Positions 51,781 to 60,101 of a stretch of DNA of 64,000 nt are shown here, in pieces. Position 1 is the first letter of the stretch; every line of letters begins with the position of its first letter. The DNA comes from Paenibacillus uliginis N3/975. GTDB taxonomy: Bacteria > Bacillota > Bacilli > Paenibacillales > Paenibacillaceae. The notes below the pieces were generated by a model. The model made no database searches and was not told the DNA's origin. It worked only from the letters and a program-made list of their open reading frames with translations. The translations under genes were made by a program, and so were the position numbers. The stretch spans positions 4,380,263 to 4,444,262 of the forward strand of contig NZ_LT840184.1 in NCBI RefSeq assembly GCF_900177425.1. The letters are read 5' to 3'.

Positions 51781-52815
51781 TTATTTATACCAGTGTGACA
51801 GTAATCTTGTCAGATCATGCGAAAGGATATTCAATATCCCGATCACACGGGCGTATTCCATTCGTGTAGGCCCTAATATACCGATTGTTCCAAGTGCTTT
51901 GCCATTAGCGGAATAGGTTGCAGTGATCAAGCTGCAATTCGCTATGGCTGCGTGGTCGTTCTCCGTACCAATGCGCACCTGAATGCCACTCTCTCCTGGC
52001 GCCGGTGTCATCATTTTCATCAGAGTCGGTGTCTGCTCCAGCAGTTCAAAAATGTTTCGCACCTTCTCTACATCTTTGAACTCGGGTTGGTTGAGCATAT
52101 TGGTTGTTCCACTCAAATACACCTTCTGGTCCTGTTCTTTACTATCCAGTGCAACCTCAAGCACACTCATTAATTCCTCATAGTGATCGATGTGCCGCTG
52201 CATTTCTTGACCTAATTCGGAGTATAGGCGGGTCTTTAGTTTGTAAAGAGGTACATTAGCCAATTTACTGTTCAAAAGGTTGACCACTTGTTCCATTTCC
52301 GATACGGATACACCTGGTGGAATACTAACGGTCTTGTTTTCTACCTGTCCGGTGCTCGTTACAATAATAGCTACTGCTGTACTGTCGTCTAAAGGAAGAA
52401 GCTGGAAATGACGCAAAGACGTATGAAAAACTTCCGGTCCCAGGAGGATGGAAGTGTAATTCGTCATCTGTGACAAAATACCGGCCGCATGCTGAATCAT
52501 TTGCTCCATAGCATTAAGCTTCTCGGCAAAAAATGCTTTCATCAACTGCAGTTCGGAAGGATTTAACGAAAACGACGACGTAAGGTGATCTACATAGTAA
52601 CGATATCCCTTATGCGAAGGAATACGTCCTGCTGAAGTGTGAGGCTGTTCCAAAAAACCAAGGTCCTCCAAATCAGCCATCTCATTACGAATCGTCGCAG
52701 GGCTGTAGCCCACATCTCCGCGTTTAGAAATGCTCCTTGATCCAACCGGCTCTGCCGAACGGATATAGTCATCGACGATCGCACTCAAAATCATGCGTTG
52801 ACGATCTGTTAACAT
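51781..52815 (-). CDS. hrcA: Heat-inducible transcription repressor HrcA
   Basis: Represses class I heat-shock genes by binding CIRCE. N-terminal winged helix (LTDRQRMILSAIVDDYIRSAEPVGSRSIS, with landmarks AEPVGSRSI and YSPATIRNEMADLEDLGFL), then the GAF-like and dimerisation domains; HTSAGRIPSHKGYRYYVD is the family signature. 344 residues from ATG 52815, which follows AAGGAGGGAGCGAC. Autoregulated: a perfect CIRCE lies 39 bases upstream of the start. Confidence 0.96.
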   Translation of the reverse strand: MLTDRQRMILSAIVDDYIRSAEPVGSRSISKRGDVGYSPATIRNEMADLEDLGFLEQPHTSAGRIPSHKGYRYYVDHLTSSFSLNPSELQLMKAFFAEKLNAMEQMIQHAAGILSQMTNYTSILLGPEVFHTSLRHFQLLPLDDSTAVAIIVTSTGQVENKTVSIPPGVSVSEMEQVVNLLNSKLANVPLYKLKTRLYSELGQEMQRHIDHYEELMSVLEVALDSKEQDQKVYLSGTTNMLNQPEFKDVEKVRNIFELLEQTPTLMKMMTPAPGESGIQVRIGTENDHAAIANCSLITATYSANGKALGTIGILGPTRMEYARVIGILNILSHDLTRLLSHWYK

Positions 52816-52853
52816 GTCGCTCCCTCCTTGCTGACTGCATGTTTTCCATGTCG

Positions 52854-52880
52854 TTAGCACTCATCATCATCGAGTGCTAA
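52854..52880 (-). promoter_or_regulatory. CIRCE operator
   Basis: Perfect inverted repeat TTAGCACTC-N9-GAGTGCTAA, the HrcA binding site, placed between the promoter and the hrcA start. Controls hrcA, the chaperonin, grpE, dnaK and dnaJ. Confidence 0.97.
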
Positions 52881-52891
52881 CCGCTATAACA

Positions 52892-52921
52892 AAAATACCA
52901 AACCGACCAGAGTATTGTCAA
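52892..52921 (-). promoter_or_regulatory. SigA promoter of the hrcA operon
   Basis: Minus strand -35 TTGACA (52916-52921) and -10 TATTTT (52892-52897) with an 18-base spacer. The CIRCE lies immediately downstream, covering the start-site region. Confidence 0.75.
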
Positions 52922-52981
52922 GTCAGTTCGGCATCTTTAGAAGAGCTATTTCAGTGCAGGCATAGATCTTTGGAGTGGTGA

Positions 52982-53182
52982 ATGCTGATTCGGGAATATC
53001 AAAAGATAACCCAACAAAAGGTTTCCATAGGCATGACCCGGGAGCAAGTTATTCTTTCCTGGGGATATCCGGATGACAGCAATTCTTATACCAGCTCTTA
53101 TTCTGATATGGACCAATGGATATATGGAGATACCTACTTGCATTTTTATAACGGAGTTCTTGGGTCTTGGTCAGATTATTAA
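52982..53182 (+). CDS. Small BamE/SmpA-like domain protein, possibly truncated
   Basis: 66 residues: KVSIGMTREQVILSWGYPDD, then DQWIYGDTYLHFYNGVLGSW. The pattern 'GMT-x-x-x-V-x-x-x-x-G-x-P' followed by 'W-x-YG...YL-F-NGVL' is typical of the SmpA/OmlA-like domain at the C-terminus of larger secreted Bacillales proteins. Here only that domain remains, without a signal peptide, but an ATG with GGAGTGGTGA upstream gives it a credible start. It is on the plus strand, divergent from hrcA, and is followed by a terminator. Either a real small protein or a leftover of a longer gene. Confidence 0.55.
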   Translation: MLIREYQKITQQKVSIGMTREQVILSWGYPDDSNSYTSSYSDMDQWIYGDTYLHFYNGVLGSWSDY

Positions 53183-53188
53183 AAAAAT

Positions 53189-53234
53189 GGGGGTGTCCTA
53201 AAAGGCCTATTGACCTGGGACACTCCCTTTTGCC
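53189..53234 (+). terminator. Intrinsic terminator after the small BamE-like gene
   Basis: GGGGGTGTCC (53189-53198) pairs with GGGACACTCCC (53217-53227), followed by TTTTGCC. Confidence 0.8.
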
Positions 53235-53318
53235 TGTTGTAAGACGCTACGTGCATGACCACTCATTTCGCTCGTTCACCATTCCCTGAAGAACAGACCA
53301 TGGACCACAAAACTAAGC

Positions 53319-53363
53319 ATGCCACCCAAGGATAAATCCTCGGGCGGCATGCTTTTTCTTTTT
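53319..53363 (+). terminator. Second, orphan plus-strand terminator
   Basis: GCATGCC-A-CCC pairs with GGG-C-GGCATGC around a 14-base loop and is followed by TTTTTCTTTTTT. No gene lies between this and the previous terminator. It may serve as a barrier against the convergent minus-strand gene, or mark a lost gene. Confidence 0.75.
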
Positions 53364-53449
53364 TACTGAGAGAGATCACTATCTGGAATAAAGCGAAGAT
53401 GGATACAAATATGAAGGTGAACTTTGGTTCATAGGGGAATTAGATTAAG

Positions 53450-54019
53450 TTATTGAAGAACGTATTTACCTGAGCCCACGTATTTATTTGTTTTCGGATT
53501 CCAAGTAAATATCCCTACCGCAGTATCCCATCCACCTTCGAGTTTATAATTTTTCCAAAGCTGATATACTTTACCTTGTTTATCAATTTGAACATCAATA
53601 TCGCCCATTACTTTAAGAACTTGTTTTAATGTTCCGTCTTTGTAACGATAAACATACATTTGAGTATTTGAAGGGAAATAAGTGGCGGTAAGGGCAACAT
53701 GCTTCTCTTTGGCCGTCACCGAGTAAATATGGATATTGTAATCTTCATAACCTTCTTCATCTGAAATCCCTGTATTGATCAGCACAATAATACCTTTGGA
53801 ATTAATCAAATAAAAGTTGCCCGAGTTCGTCAAAATAAAAGATTCCTGTTTCTTGTCTGAGTTCACGTCCGCCGTTTTGATCAATCTTATAGTTTCATTG
53901 GGATACTTCTTCTTAAGAATATCCTGGGGTTTTAAAGACTGAGCGTTCGTAACTGGGATATTCAGCCATGAAACAAGAAACATCAATGCCAATGACCATG
54001 TAAAAATCTTTGTTTTCAT
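53450..54019 (-). CDS. Hypothetical secreted protein
   Basis: 189 residues with a clear signal peptide (MKTKIFTWSLALMFLVSWLN, cleavage likely after TNAQS or nearby). The mature part has TADVNSDKKQESFILTNSGNFYLIN, which recalls the Asp-rich 'D-x-N-x-D' repeats of VCBS/FG-GAP type proteins, and several Tyr/Trp-rich strands (WKNYKLEGGWDTAVGIFTWNP). It looks AT-richer than the flanking genes by eye. The ATG has AAGGGGGGCTAATT upstream. Family not recognised; extracellular location is inferred from the signal peptide. Confidence 0.7.
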   Translation of the reverse strand: MKTKIFTWSLALMFLVSWLNIPVTNAQSLKPQDILKKKYPNETIRLIKTADVNSDKKQESFILTNSGNFYLINSKGIIVLINTGISDEEGYEDYNIHIYSVTAKEKHVALTATYFPSNTQMYVYRYKDGTLKQVLKVMGDIDVQIDKQGKVYQLWKNYKLEGGWDTAVGIFTWNPKTNKYVGSGKYVLQ

Positions 54020-54071
54020 AATTAGCCCCCCTTATGTATTAGAGTACCAGATGATTGTGATTCATCCCATG

Positions 54072-54103
54072 AAAAAAGGCTGTCCTGAAAATATCGGACA
54101 ACC
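54072..54103 (-). terminator. Intrinsic terminator after the ArgA-like gene
   Basis: Minus-strand GGTTGTCC / GGACAGCC stem with a GATATTTTCA loop followed by TTTTTT. Confidence 0.85.
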
Positions 54104-54145
54104 CATTTATAAATTAATCGGTTATTTTATTTGATTTTACTATAA

Positions 54146-54607
54146 TCAGTTCATTACTTTCAGAACCGCTATTTCATCACAGGCGTGCTGTTTTTTACAG
54201 TGAATACAGTCCGTCCACACCTTCTCCGGGAAAATGTCTTTTTCCACCACGGCAAAGCCGTTTTTAATAAAAAAAGAAACCTCATATGTCAAAGCCATCA
54301 CCTTCGGGATTTCTCTGCGTTTGGCCTCGGCCATAAGAGAATCCACCAGCATGGAGCCAATTCCCTTACCTTTATAACCTTCGGAAATGCCAAGAGAACG
54401 TATCTCCACAAGATCACTTCCGAGCTGACATAAAGATCCGCAGCCAATGACCGTTCCGTCCCATTCGGCTACGACAAACTCTTCAATCTGCTTCTCCAGC
54501 ACATTCCGCGACCGGGGCAGCATGATTCCTTTTTCAGCATATCCCTGAATCATCTGGTACAGCGGTTCTACATCCTCTACTCTCGCTTTTCTGCATACGG
54601 CCGGCAT
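54146..54607 (-). CDS. GNAT acetyltransferase, ArgA-like (probable N-acetylglutamate synthase)
   Basis: 153-residue GNAT protein whose whole layout fits the short ArgA-type N-acetylglutamate synthases, the first step of arginine biosynthesis. It shows CRKARVEDVEPLYQMIQGYAEKG (landmark IQGYAEKGIMLPRS), FVVAEWDGTVIGCGSL, the acetyl-CoA loop SEGYKGKGIGSMLV, ALTYEVSFFIKNGF, and the C-terminal Cys-rich VWTDCIHCKKQHACDEIAV. The CxxC...C end is characteristic of this subgroup. An arginine-box-like operator lies 37 bases upstream of the start, which supports an arginine role. Not tested; it could be another GNAT. Confidence 0.75.
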   Translation of the reverse strand: MPAVCRKARVEDVEPLYQMIQGYAEKGIMLPRSRNVLEKQIEEFVVAEWDGTVIGCGSLCQLGSDLVEIRSLGISEGYKGKGIGSMLVDSLMAEAKRREIPKVMALTYEVSFFIKNGFAVVEKDIFPEKVWTDCIHCKKQHACDEIAVLKVMN

Positions 54608-54625
54608 TTCTCTTTCTCCCCTTTA

Positions 54626-54671
54626 TACGCTCCGTTATATTTATGAATAAATATACAACAGAGCGTATAGA
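54626..54671. promoter_or_regulatory. Arginine-box-like operator within a long dyad
   Basis: TATGAATAAATATACAA (54644-54660) matches the ArgR/AhrC box (CATGAATAAAAAT type), and its flanks form a palindrome TATATTTAT/ATAAATATA. A wider dyad TATACGCTC / GAGCGTATA (54626-54634 with 54663-54671) encloses it. It lies between hemW and the ArgA-like gene, where an arginine repressor would act. Confidence 0.65.
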
Positions 54672-54682
54672 AGTTCAATAGA

Positions 54683-55864
54683 TTAATTACCTGATAAACT
54701 GCCTATAAATTCAGCAAATACTTCATTGCCGAACAATATTCCCTGTTCACTCAGTTTATAGCCATCATCTGTCGCATCCAGCAATCCTGCATTAACCATC
54801 TTATGAAGCGGACGCGCAAAGACAACGTCCAGCGAAGTGTTGAATTGCTGCTCAAAGCGAGTGCGGGAAATACCGTCAAGCACCCGTAAACCGACCATCA
54901 GGAAATCCTCCATCGCTTCCTCAGGGGAAATATCGTAGCTATCGAGACGCGGAAGACCGCTTTTTACAGCTTCAACGTAAGGATTGACTCCTTTAATGTT
55001 CATATGGCGCTGACGACCAACATAACCATGAGCGCCTGCTCCAAGACCATAGTAGTCCTCATTTAACCAATAGGTCATATTATGCTTGCTTTCGAAGCCA
55101 GGTTTGGCAAAATTACTGATTTCATACTGTTTGTAACCCGCCTCTTTCATCCGGTTCATAAGCAGAAGGTACATATTCAGCTCAGCTTCTTCATCCGGAA
55201 GAGGCAGCTGATTTTTCTGGTACAAGGTATGGAACAGCGTGTTCTCTTCTACCTTCAAGCTGTATATGGAGTAATGGGGCAATCCCAGTTCCAGAGCCTT
55301 TGTAACACTCTCCGACAGCATGTCCACCGTCTGGTTCGGCAGCCCAAACATAAGATCAATCGACATATTGTCAAACCCGGCTTTTTTCGCATTTTCAAGA
55401 CTGCGGTAAACGTCATCCGTATTATGAATACGACCTATACCAGTCAGCAGATCGTTCTGAAACGCCTGCACGCCAAAGCTGACACGGTTTACACCGCCTT
55501 CTCGCATGACAGACAGTTTCTCCAGATCCGTCGTTCCAGGATTGGCCTCCATGGAAAATTCAATGTTATTATCCCATTCAGGAAAATGATCACGTACAAT
55601 CTTCAGAAAATACTCCATTTCCTTAGGCTTCAAAACCGTTGGGGTTCCTCCCCCCACAAAGATACTCTTGATCACTCCCGGTGGAGATGCCTTAACGGTC
55701 ATTTCCATTTCGCGTTCAAGCGCCTGCAAATAATCCATGACAGGCTGACCCTTTAGAACATACGAGTTAAAATCACAGTAGAAACATTTATTCGTACAAA
55801 ACGGAATGTGAACATATACAGCCTCAGTACGCTTGCTGTTTCCGTTTATAAATGGCGTCGTCAT
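54683..55864 (-). CDS. hemW: Radical SAM protein HemW
   Basis: 393-residue radical-SAM protein related to coproporphyrinogen III dehydrogenase. The cluster motif CTNKCFYCDF (CxxxCxxC) is near residue 24; GGGTPTVL and ANPGT follow. HemW proteins act as heme chaperones rather than HemN-type enzymes, which is the likelier role here. The ATG at 55864 follows AAGGGAGGTTCTTT; the frame extends to 55894 without a site. Downstream of lepA as in B. subtilis, after a terminator. Confidence 0.93.
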   Translation of the reverse strand: MTTPFINGNSKRTEAVYVHIPFCTNKCFYCDFNSYVLKGQPVMDYLQALEREMEMTVKASPPGVIKSIFVGGGTPTVLKPKEMEYFLKIVRDHFPEWDNNIEFSMEANPGTTDLEKLSVMREGGVNRVSFGVQAFQNDLLTGIGRIHNTDDVYRSLENAKKAGFDNMSIDLMFGLPNQTVDMLSESVTKALELGLPHYSIYSLKVEENTLFHTLYQKNQLPLPDEEAELNMYLLLMNRMKEAGYKQYEISNFAKPGFESKHNMTYWLNEDYYGLGAGAHGYVGRQRHMNIKGVNPYVEAVKSGLPRLDSYDISPEEAMEDFLMVGLRVLDGISRTRFEQQFNTSLDVVFARPLHKMVNAGLLDATDDGYKLSEQGILFGNEVFAEFIGSLSGN

Positions 55865-55945
55865 AAAGAACCTCCCTTGCTTAGCCCTGCTCATAAGCTG
55901 TTAGCTTAATACTTTATATCATAATTTTAAAACTTCTTAATCATG

Positions 55946-55974
55946 AAAGAAAAGGAAAGCCTGATCGGCTTTCC
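55946..55974 (-). terminator. Intrinsic terminator after lepA
   Basis: Minus-strand GGAAAGCC / GGCTTTCC stem with a short GATCA loop followed by TTTTCTTTC. Confidence 0.85.
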
Positions 55975-56015
55975 TCTCGTAATCCCTCTGTATCTGTTCA
56001 GCATTCGAAATAACC

Positions 56016-57833
56016 TTAGTTGTCGTCGATTTTGAGAACCGCCATGAACGCTTCCTGAGGTACCTCAACACTGCCGACCTGCTTCATCCGCTTCTTACCT
56101 TCCTTCTGCTTCTCAAGCAGTTTCCGTTTACGCGAGATGTCGCCGCCATAGCATTTGGCAAGAACGTTTTTACGCATCGCCTTAACGGTTTCACGGGCCA
56201 CAATCTTCGTTCCGACAGATGCCTGAATCGGCACCTCGAACATCTGACGTGGGATCAGCTCTCGTAGCTTTTCACATATAGCCCGGCCGCGATGAAATGC
56301 GCGATCACGGTGCACGATGAAGGACAATGCATCCACCTGCTCAGAATTGAGCAGAATGTCCATTTTGACCAGATTCGAAGTCCGGTATCCAGACAGTTCA
56401 TAGTCAAACGAAGCATAGCCCCTCGTGCTAGACTTCAACTGATCAAAGAAATCGTACACGATTTCTGAGAGCGGTATCTCATAAGTAAGCGTAACGCGTG
56501 TCGTATCAAGGTATTCCATGTTGATGAACTCACCGCGTTTATTCTGACACAACTCCATGATCGCACCAACAAAGTCGTTAGGCACAATGATGGCCGCCTT
56601 AACATAAGGCTCTTCCACATAATCGACCTTACCAACCTCCGGATAATGCGACGGGTTATCGATCTGAATCTGCTCCCCGTTCGTCAAGGTGATACGGTAA
56701 ATAACGCTTGGTGCCGTCGTAATCAGCGGAATGTTAAATTCACGCTCGATACGTTCCTGGATAACATCCATATGCAGCAGGCCCAAAAATCCGCAGCGGA
56801 ACCCAAAGCCCAATGCACTGGAAGTCTCCGGCTCGAAACTGAGCGACGCATCGTTAAGCTGAAGCTTTTCAAGTGCTTCACGCAAATCGTTGTAATCTGA
56901 TGTTTCGATCGGATACAGCCCACAGAACACCATCGGGTTGATTTTACGATAACCTGGAAGCGGTTCAGCCGTAGGTTTTTTGGCATCGGTAACCGTGTCA
57001 CCGACCTGAGTATCTCCTACATGCTTGATTCCTGCCACGATAAATCCTACATCGCCCACCTGCAGCTCATCCACGATAGTCATCCGCGGCTTGAACGCGC
57101 CAACTTCGATGACCTCGAATGATTTTCCGGTAGCCATCATCTTTATCTTAGATCCGGCTTTAATACTGCCATCAATAACGCGAACGTAAACAATAACCCC
57201 TTTGTATGGGTCATAGTGCGAGTCGAAGATAAGCGCTTTAAGTGGTTCCTCGGAATTACCAGTAGGTGCTGGCACCTGCTTGACAACCTGTTCCAAAATC
57301 TCTTTAATCCCGATACCTGCTTTTGCGGAAGCCAAAACGGCTTCACTCGTGTCGAGACCGATAACATCTTCGACCTCTTGCTTCACACGATCAGGATCTG
57401 CACTCGGCAGGTCGATTTTGTTGATGACCGGTAAGATTTCAAGGTTATTGTCTAGGGCCAAATACACGTTAGCCAGCGTCTGGGCTTCGATGCCCTGAGC
57501 GGCATCCACAACGAGCAGCGCGCCTTCACAAGCCGCTAAACTCCGTGATACCTCATACGTAAAGTCAACGTGCCCCGGGGTGTCGATGAGATTCAAAATA
57601 TAATCCTCGCCGTCATCCGCACGGTAGTTCAGACGAACCGCCTGCAGCTTGATTGTGATCCCCCGCTCCCGCTCCAGATCCATTGTGTCAAGAACCTGCT
57701 CTTGCATTTCACGAGAAGTCAGTGCACCCGTGAACTCCAAAATACGGTCTGCCAATGTCGATTTTCCATGGTCTATATGTGCAATGATACAGAAATTACG
57801 AATTTTTTGTTGTCTTACTTGTACGTCAGTCAT
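56016..57833 (-). CDS. lepA: Elongation factor 4 (LepA)
   Basis: 605-residue ribosome-associated GTPase that back-translocates or assists translation initiation under stress. G1 AHIDHGKST, G3 DTPGH, G4 NKIDLP; domains II and III, then the LepA-specific C-terminal domain ending VEVPQEAFMAVLKIDDN. Full length. Own SigA-type promoter at 57873-57901. Confidence 0.97.
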   Translation of the reverse strand: MTDVQVRQQKIRNFCIIAHIDHGKSTLADRILEFTGALTSREMQEQVLDTMDLERERGITIKLQAVRLNYRADDGEDYILNLIDTPGHVDFTYEVSRSLAACEGALLVVDAAQGIEAQTLANVYLALDNNLEILPVINKIDLPSADPDRVKQEVEDVIGLDTSEAVLASAKAGIGIKEILEQVVKQVPAPTGNSEEPLKALIFDSHYDPYKGVIVYVRVIDGSIKAGSKIKMMATGKSFEVIEVGAFKPRMTIVDELQVGDVGFIVAGIKHVGDTQVGDTVTDAKKPTAEPLPGYRKINPMVFCGLYPIETSDYNDLREALEKLQLNDASLSFEPETSSALGFGFRCGFLGLLHMDVIQERIEREFNIPLITTAPSVIYRITLTNGEQIQIDNPSHYPEVGKVDYVEEPYVKAAIIVPNDFVGAIMELCQNKRGEFINMEYLDTTRVTLTYEIPLSEIVYDFFDQLKSSTRGYASFDYELSGYRTSNLVKMDILLNSEQVDALSFIVHRDRAFHRGRAICEKLRELIPRQMFEVPIQASVGTKIVARETVKAMRKNVLAKCYGGDISRKRKLLEKQKEGKKRMKQVGSVEVPQEAFMAVLKIDDN

Positions 57834-57872
57834 GCCTTACCCCCAACAACCACCAGATGTTTGAATCAATTT

Positions 57873-57901
57873 ATTATAACAGTTGGTTGTGTACACAGCA
57901 A
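57873..57901 (-). promoter_or_regulatory. SigA-type promoter of lepA
   Basis: Minus strand -35 TTGCTG (57896-57901), 17-base spacer, -10 TATAAT (57873-57878), about 40 bases before the lepA start. Confidence 0.75.
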
Positions 57902-57920
57902 TGGCAAGTACTTTTTACAT

Positions 57921-58328
57921 TCAATCCGTGATGGAACCGAACATGGAAACCACCCAGCGGATGCTTTGATTCGAGAGCTGCTGAAGGAGCCCCGCCGTTT
58001 TGTCGGCAAGTACGTCCGCAGGCGGCTTTGAACTTTCCGGCAGCAAAATGTCACGCGGGGTTGGTTCAAATTTCGGCTGTTCCTCCTTTGCATAACGGTC
58101 ATCCACCTGTTCAGCAGTTTCCCCTGCCGATGCTTTAGAGGCTGCATCTTGCGCCTTATGATCAAGAGCCGGAAGGTCGCCCTGACCCTGCTGAGCCTGC
58201 TGAACCTGCCCGGACATAGGTCCTTTCTGAACCATAGGTCCTTCCATCCCGCCCAGCTGCATACCTATAAGTACACCGATTCCGGCCCAAATTACGATAG
58301 CGATCAACTTTTTTCCGGCTCTTGACAT
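57921..58328 (-). CDS. YqxA-like (DUF3679) single-pass membrane protein
   Basis: 135 residues: an N-terminal transmembrane helix (KLIAIVIWAGIGVLIGMQLG), then a Gln/Gly-rich linker and an acidic, Pro-containing region, ending in an amphipathic helix (LLQQLSNQSIRWVVSMFGSI). Position between spoIIP and lepA is that of yqxA in B. subtilis, and the LIGMQ-type transmembrane end resembles DUF3679 proteins. Function unknown; the position next to spoIIP suggests, weakly, a sporulation link. Confidence 0.65.
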   Translation of the reverse strand: MSRAGKKLIAIVIWAGIGVLIGMQLGGMEGPMVQKGPMSGQVQQAQQGQGDLPALDHKAQDAASKASAGETAEQVDDRYAKEEQPKFEPTPRDILLPESSKPPADVLADKTAGLLQQLSNQSIRWVVSMFGSITD

Positions 58329-58359
58329 CTTTTCTCCCCCTTGATTTGTTTATAGTGCA

Positions 58360-58635
58360 TGTTCAAAAAGGTCGGTTTTCAGCACCGAAGCTTATGCTTC
58401 CGATGTGCGTTTTTTCAAACGCATCAGTTGGATGAAGCTAGGGACTGAGGAGCGGAGCTGCACGTTTTCGTAGAAAACGTCTTCGGAAGCATCAGCTGTT
58501 TTGGGTACGTGAGCACCTGAGATGTTTCCGGAGGAAACATACTTCGTAAGCATATGCTGGGACCGGCTGAATTCAAGATTCGATGCCGAGCCCCTTCCTG
58601 ATTCACTTCGTGATCAAACGCGGACTTCTTGAACA
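58360..58635. mobile_element. MITE-like element between spoIIP and the YqxA-like gene
   Basis: About 276 bp without an open frame, bounded by inverted ends TGTTCAAAAAG (58360-58370) and, on the other strand, TGTTCAAGAAG (to 58635). Internal short hairpins include GAAGCTTATGCTTC, ACGTTTTC/GAAAACGT and ATGTTTCC/GGAAACAT. It fills nearly all of the 319-base gap. The structure fits a non-autonomous, palindrome-rich repeat; genome copies cannot be counted here. Confidence 0.65.
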
Positions 58636-58647
58636 ACCTCTTATATA

Positions 58648-59955
58648 TCAGGACTGTTTACTGTTCTTTTGAACCGTTACTGTTTCGCTCTCGGTTGTTG
58701 CCTTCCTCCCATCTTTCTTGTTCATTACGCTTGCTTTTTGAGCTTTCTGATCCTGCCAGTACACTTCTGCAATCATATCGGCAAGCAATTCGGCTGTACG
58801 CTGTAATTCTTCCTTCGTGCTGTCAATACCGCCGATTTCTATTAAAATACTGTTCGGTGACAGGGATTGATTGTACTCCCCATTACCTTGGTCCGCCGAT
58901 TTTCCCCACACGCCGCGGGATACCCCAGGATAGGATTTCTCCAGCAGCCCATTGATTTTGCTTGCAAACTCTTCATTTTCACGCCAGTTCTTATTCGCAT
59001 GCCCGATAATAAAATACACCTGTGCGTAATTGACTCCGTTGATCGTCGTTGTTGTCTTGCTGTGGCGCTGAGAATCCCGATGGATATCTATCAGGTAAGA
59101 AAGGTCTTCGTTCTGAGAAAGGGCCGACTTTACCGTCTGACGTGAATATTTATAGGAATAATTCCAGCTATAATCCGGTACGCTGCTCTGGTAATCACTC
59201 TTATCGTGAACCGTTCCAATGCCTTTCGCTTCAAGCCTTTTTGCTACCATATTGCCCACCAGCATAATATTTTTGTTCGGTGAAGAAGACCCCGGATTGC
59301 TGCTCTGCTTCTCCAGCAGTGGATTGAACGCTTCCTGCGGATGAGAATGGTAAATAAATACGTTCTTTTTAGCTGAGTCTGTTCCAGTCTTTCCATTTTT
59401 ATTAGTACTCCCAGGGCTGCTTTCAGACGGTGGTTCCACCGGATCTTTCTCCGTCTTTCCAGGTACAGTAGCTTCCGTCTTCTCCTCAGGTTCTGTTGGG
59501 GAGTGATCCGGCCGGTAATCCGCCGGTGCTTCCCCTTGCTCGTTACCTGAGCCGTTCCTGAGTGGGACCGGCTGATTTGTCTTCATGCCCGGCACCTCAC
59601 TAGCCAGAAGGCTTTTGGGATCCCTTGGATTCACGCTAGTCAAAAGTTCAAATACGAACGGAGTCATTTTTTCTGCAGACAGGGTGGACGATTCCTTTTC
59701 CAATGCCATATGCGGCATTTCCATTCCAATCATGTCGATAAAAAAACGGCTGGACAGTGATGCAGCCAATCCCTTCATGGAAGAGACCGGAGAAGTGTTC
59801 AGACCTTTCTCTGCCATCCCCCCGAGTCCCAGCAATAAGAAAAACAAAAGAGACCCTAGCATCAGCAGCACCAACGTTCGTCCCATGCTTAAACCTTCCA
59901 TAACTTTTCGTTTCAATCTGGCAATGTTCCAGATACGAAATTTTCGATTGTTCAT
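58648..59955 (-). CDS. spoIIP: Stage II sporulation protein P
   Basis: 435 residues. Peptidoglycan amidase/endopeptidase of the SpoIID-SpoIIM-SpoIIP engulfment complex. N-terminal transmembrane helix (TLVLLMLGSLLFFLLLGLGG), a long Pro/Ser/Glu-rich spacer (about 120-200), then the catalytic domain with FIYHSHPQEAFNP, DIHRDSQR and SILIEIGG, where the two His and the Glu are the expected zinc and active-site residues. The ATG follows GGAGGAGGACATCGAT. Downstream of gpr after a terminator. Expected to be mother-cell expressed; I could not fix its promoter. Confidence 0.93.
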   Translation of the reverse strand: MNNRKFRIWNIARLKRKVMEGLSMGRTLVLLMLGSLLFFLLLGLGGMAEKGLNTSPVSSMKGLAASLSSRFFIDMIGMEMPHMALEKESSTLSAEKMTPFVFELLTSVNPRDPKSLLASEVPGMKTNQPVPLRNGSGNEQGEAPADYRPDHSPTEPEEKTEATVPGKTEKDPVEPPSESSPGSTNKNGKTGTDSAKKNVFIYHSHPQEAFNPLLEKQSSNPGSSSPNKNIMLVGNMVAKRLEAKGIGTVHDKSDYQSSVPDYSWNYSYKYSRQTVKSALSQNEDLSYLIDIHRDSQRHSKTTTTINGVNYAQVYFIIGHANKNWRENEEFASKINGLLEKSYPGVSRGVWGKSADQGNGEYNQSLSPNSILIEIGGIDSTKEELQRTAELLADMIAEVYWQDQKAQKASVMNKKDGRKATTESETVTVQKNSKQS

Positions 59956-60101
59956 ATCGATGTCCTCCTCCGTTAACGGAAATGCAACAAGCTTTGACTG
60001 CTTGTCCCGCGACTCTGTAATCTCTTATATTTCAAATCTATGAACGGAGAAGAATCGATAGAACGTATAAACGAAATTCCTTTCAAAATATAATAGAATG
60101 C

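Noticed and set aside
54683..54720. Outer dyad TATACGCTC/GAGCGTATA considered as the hemW terminator
   Set aside because: No T-run follows on the minus strand; an operator or a structured leader fits better. The possibility is not excluded.
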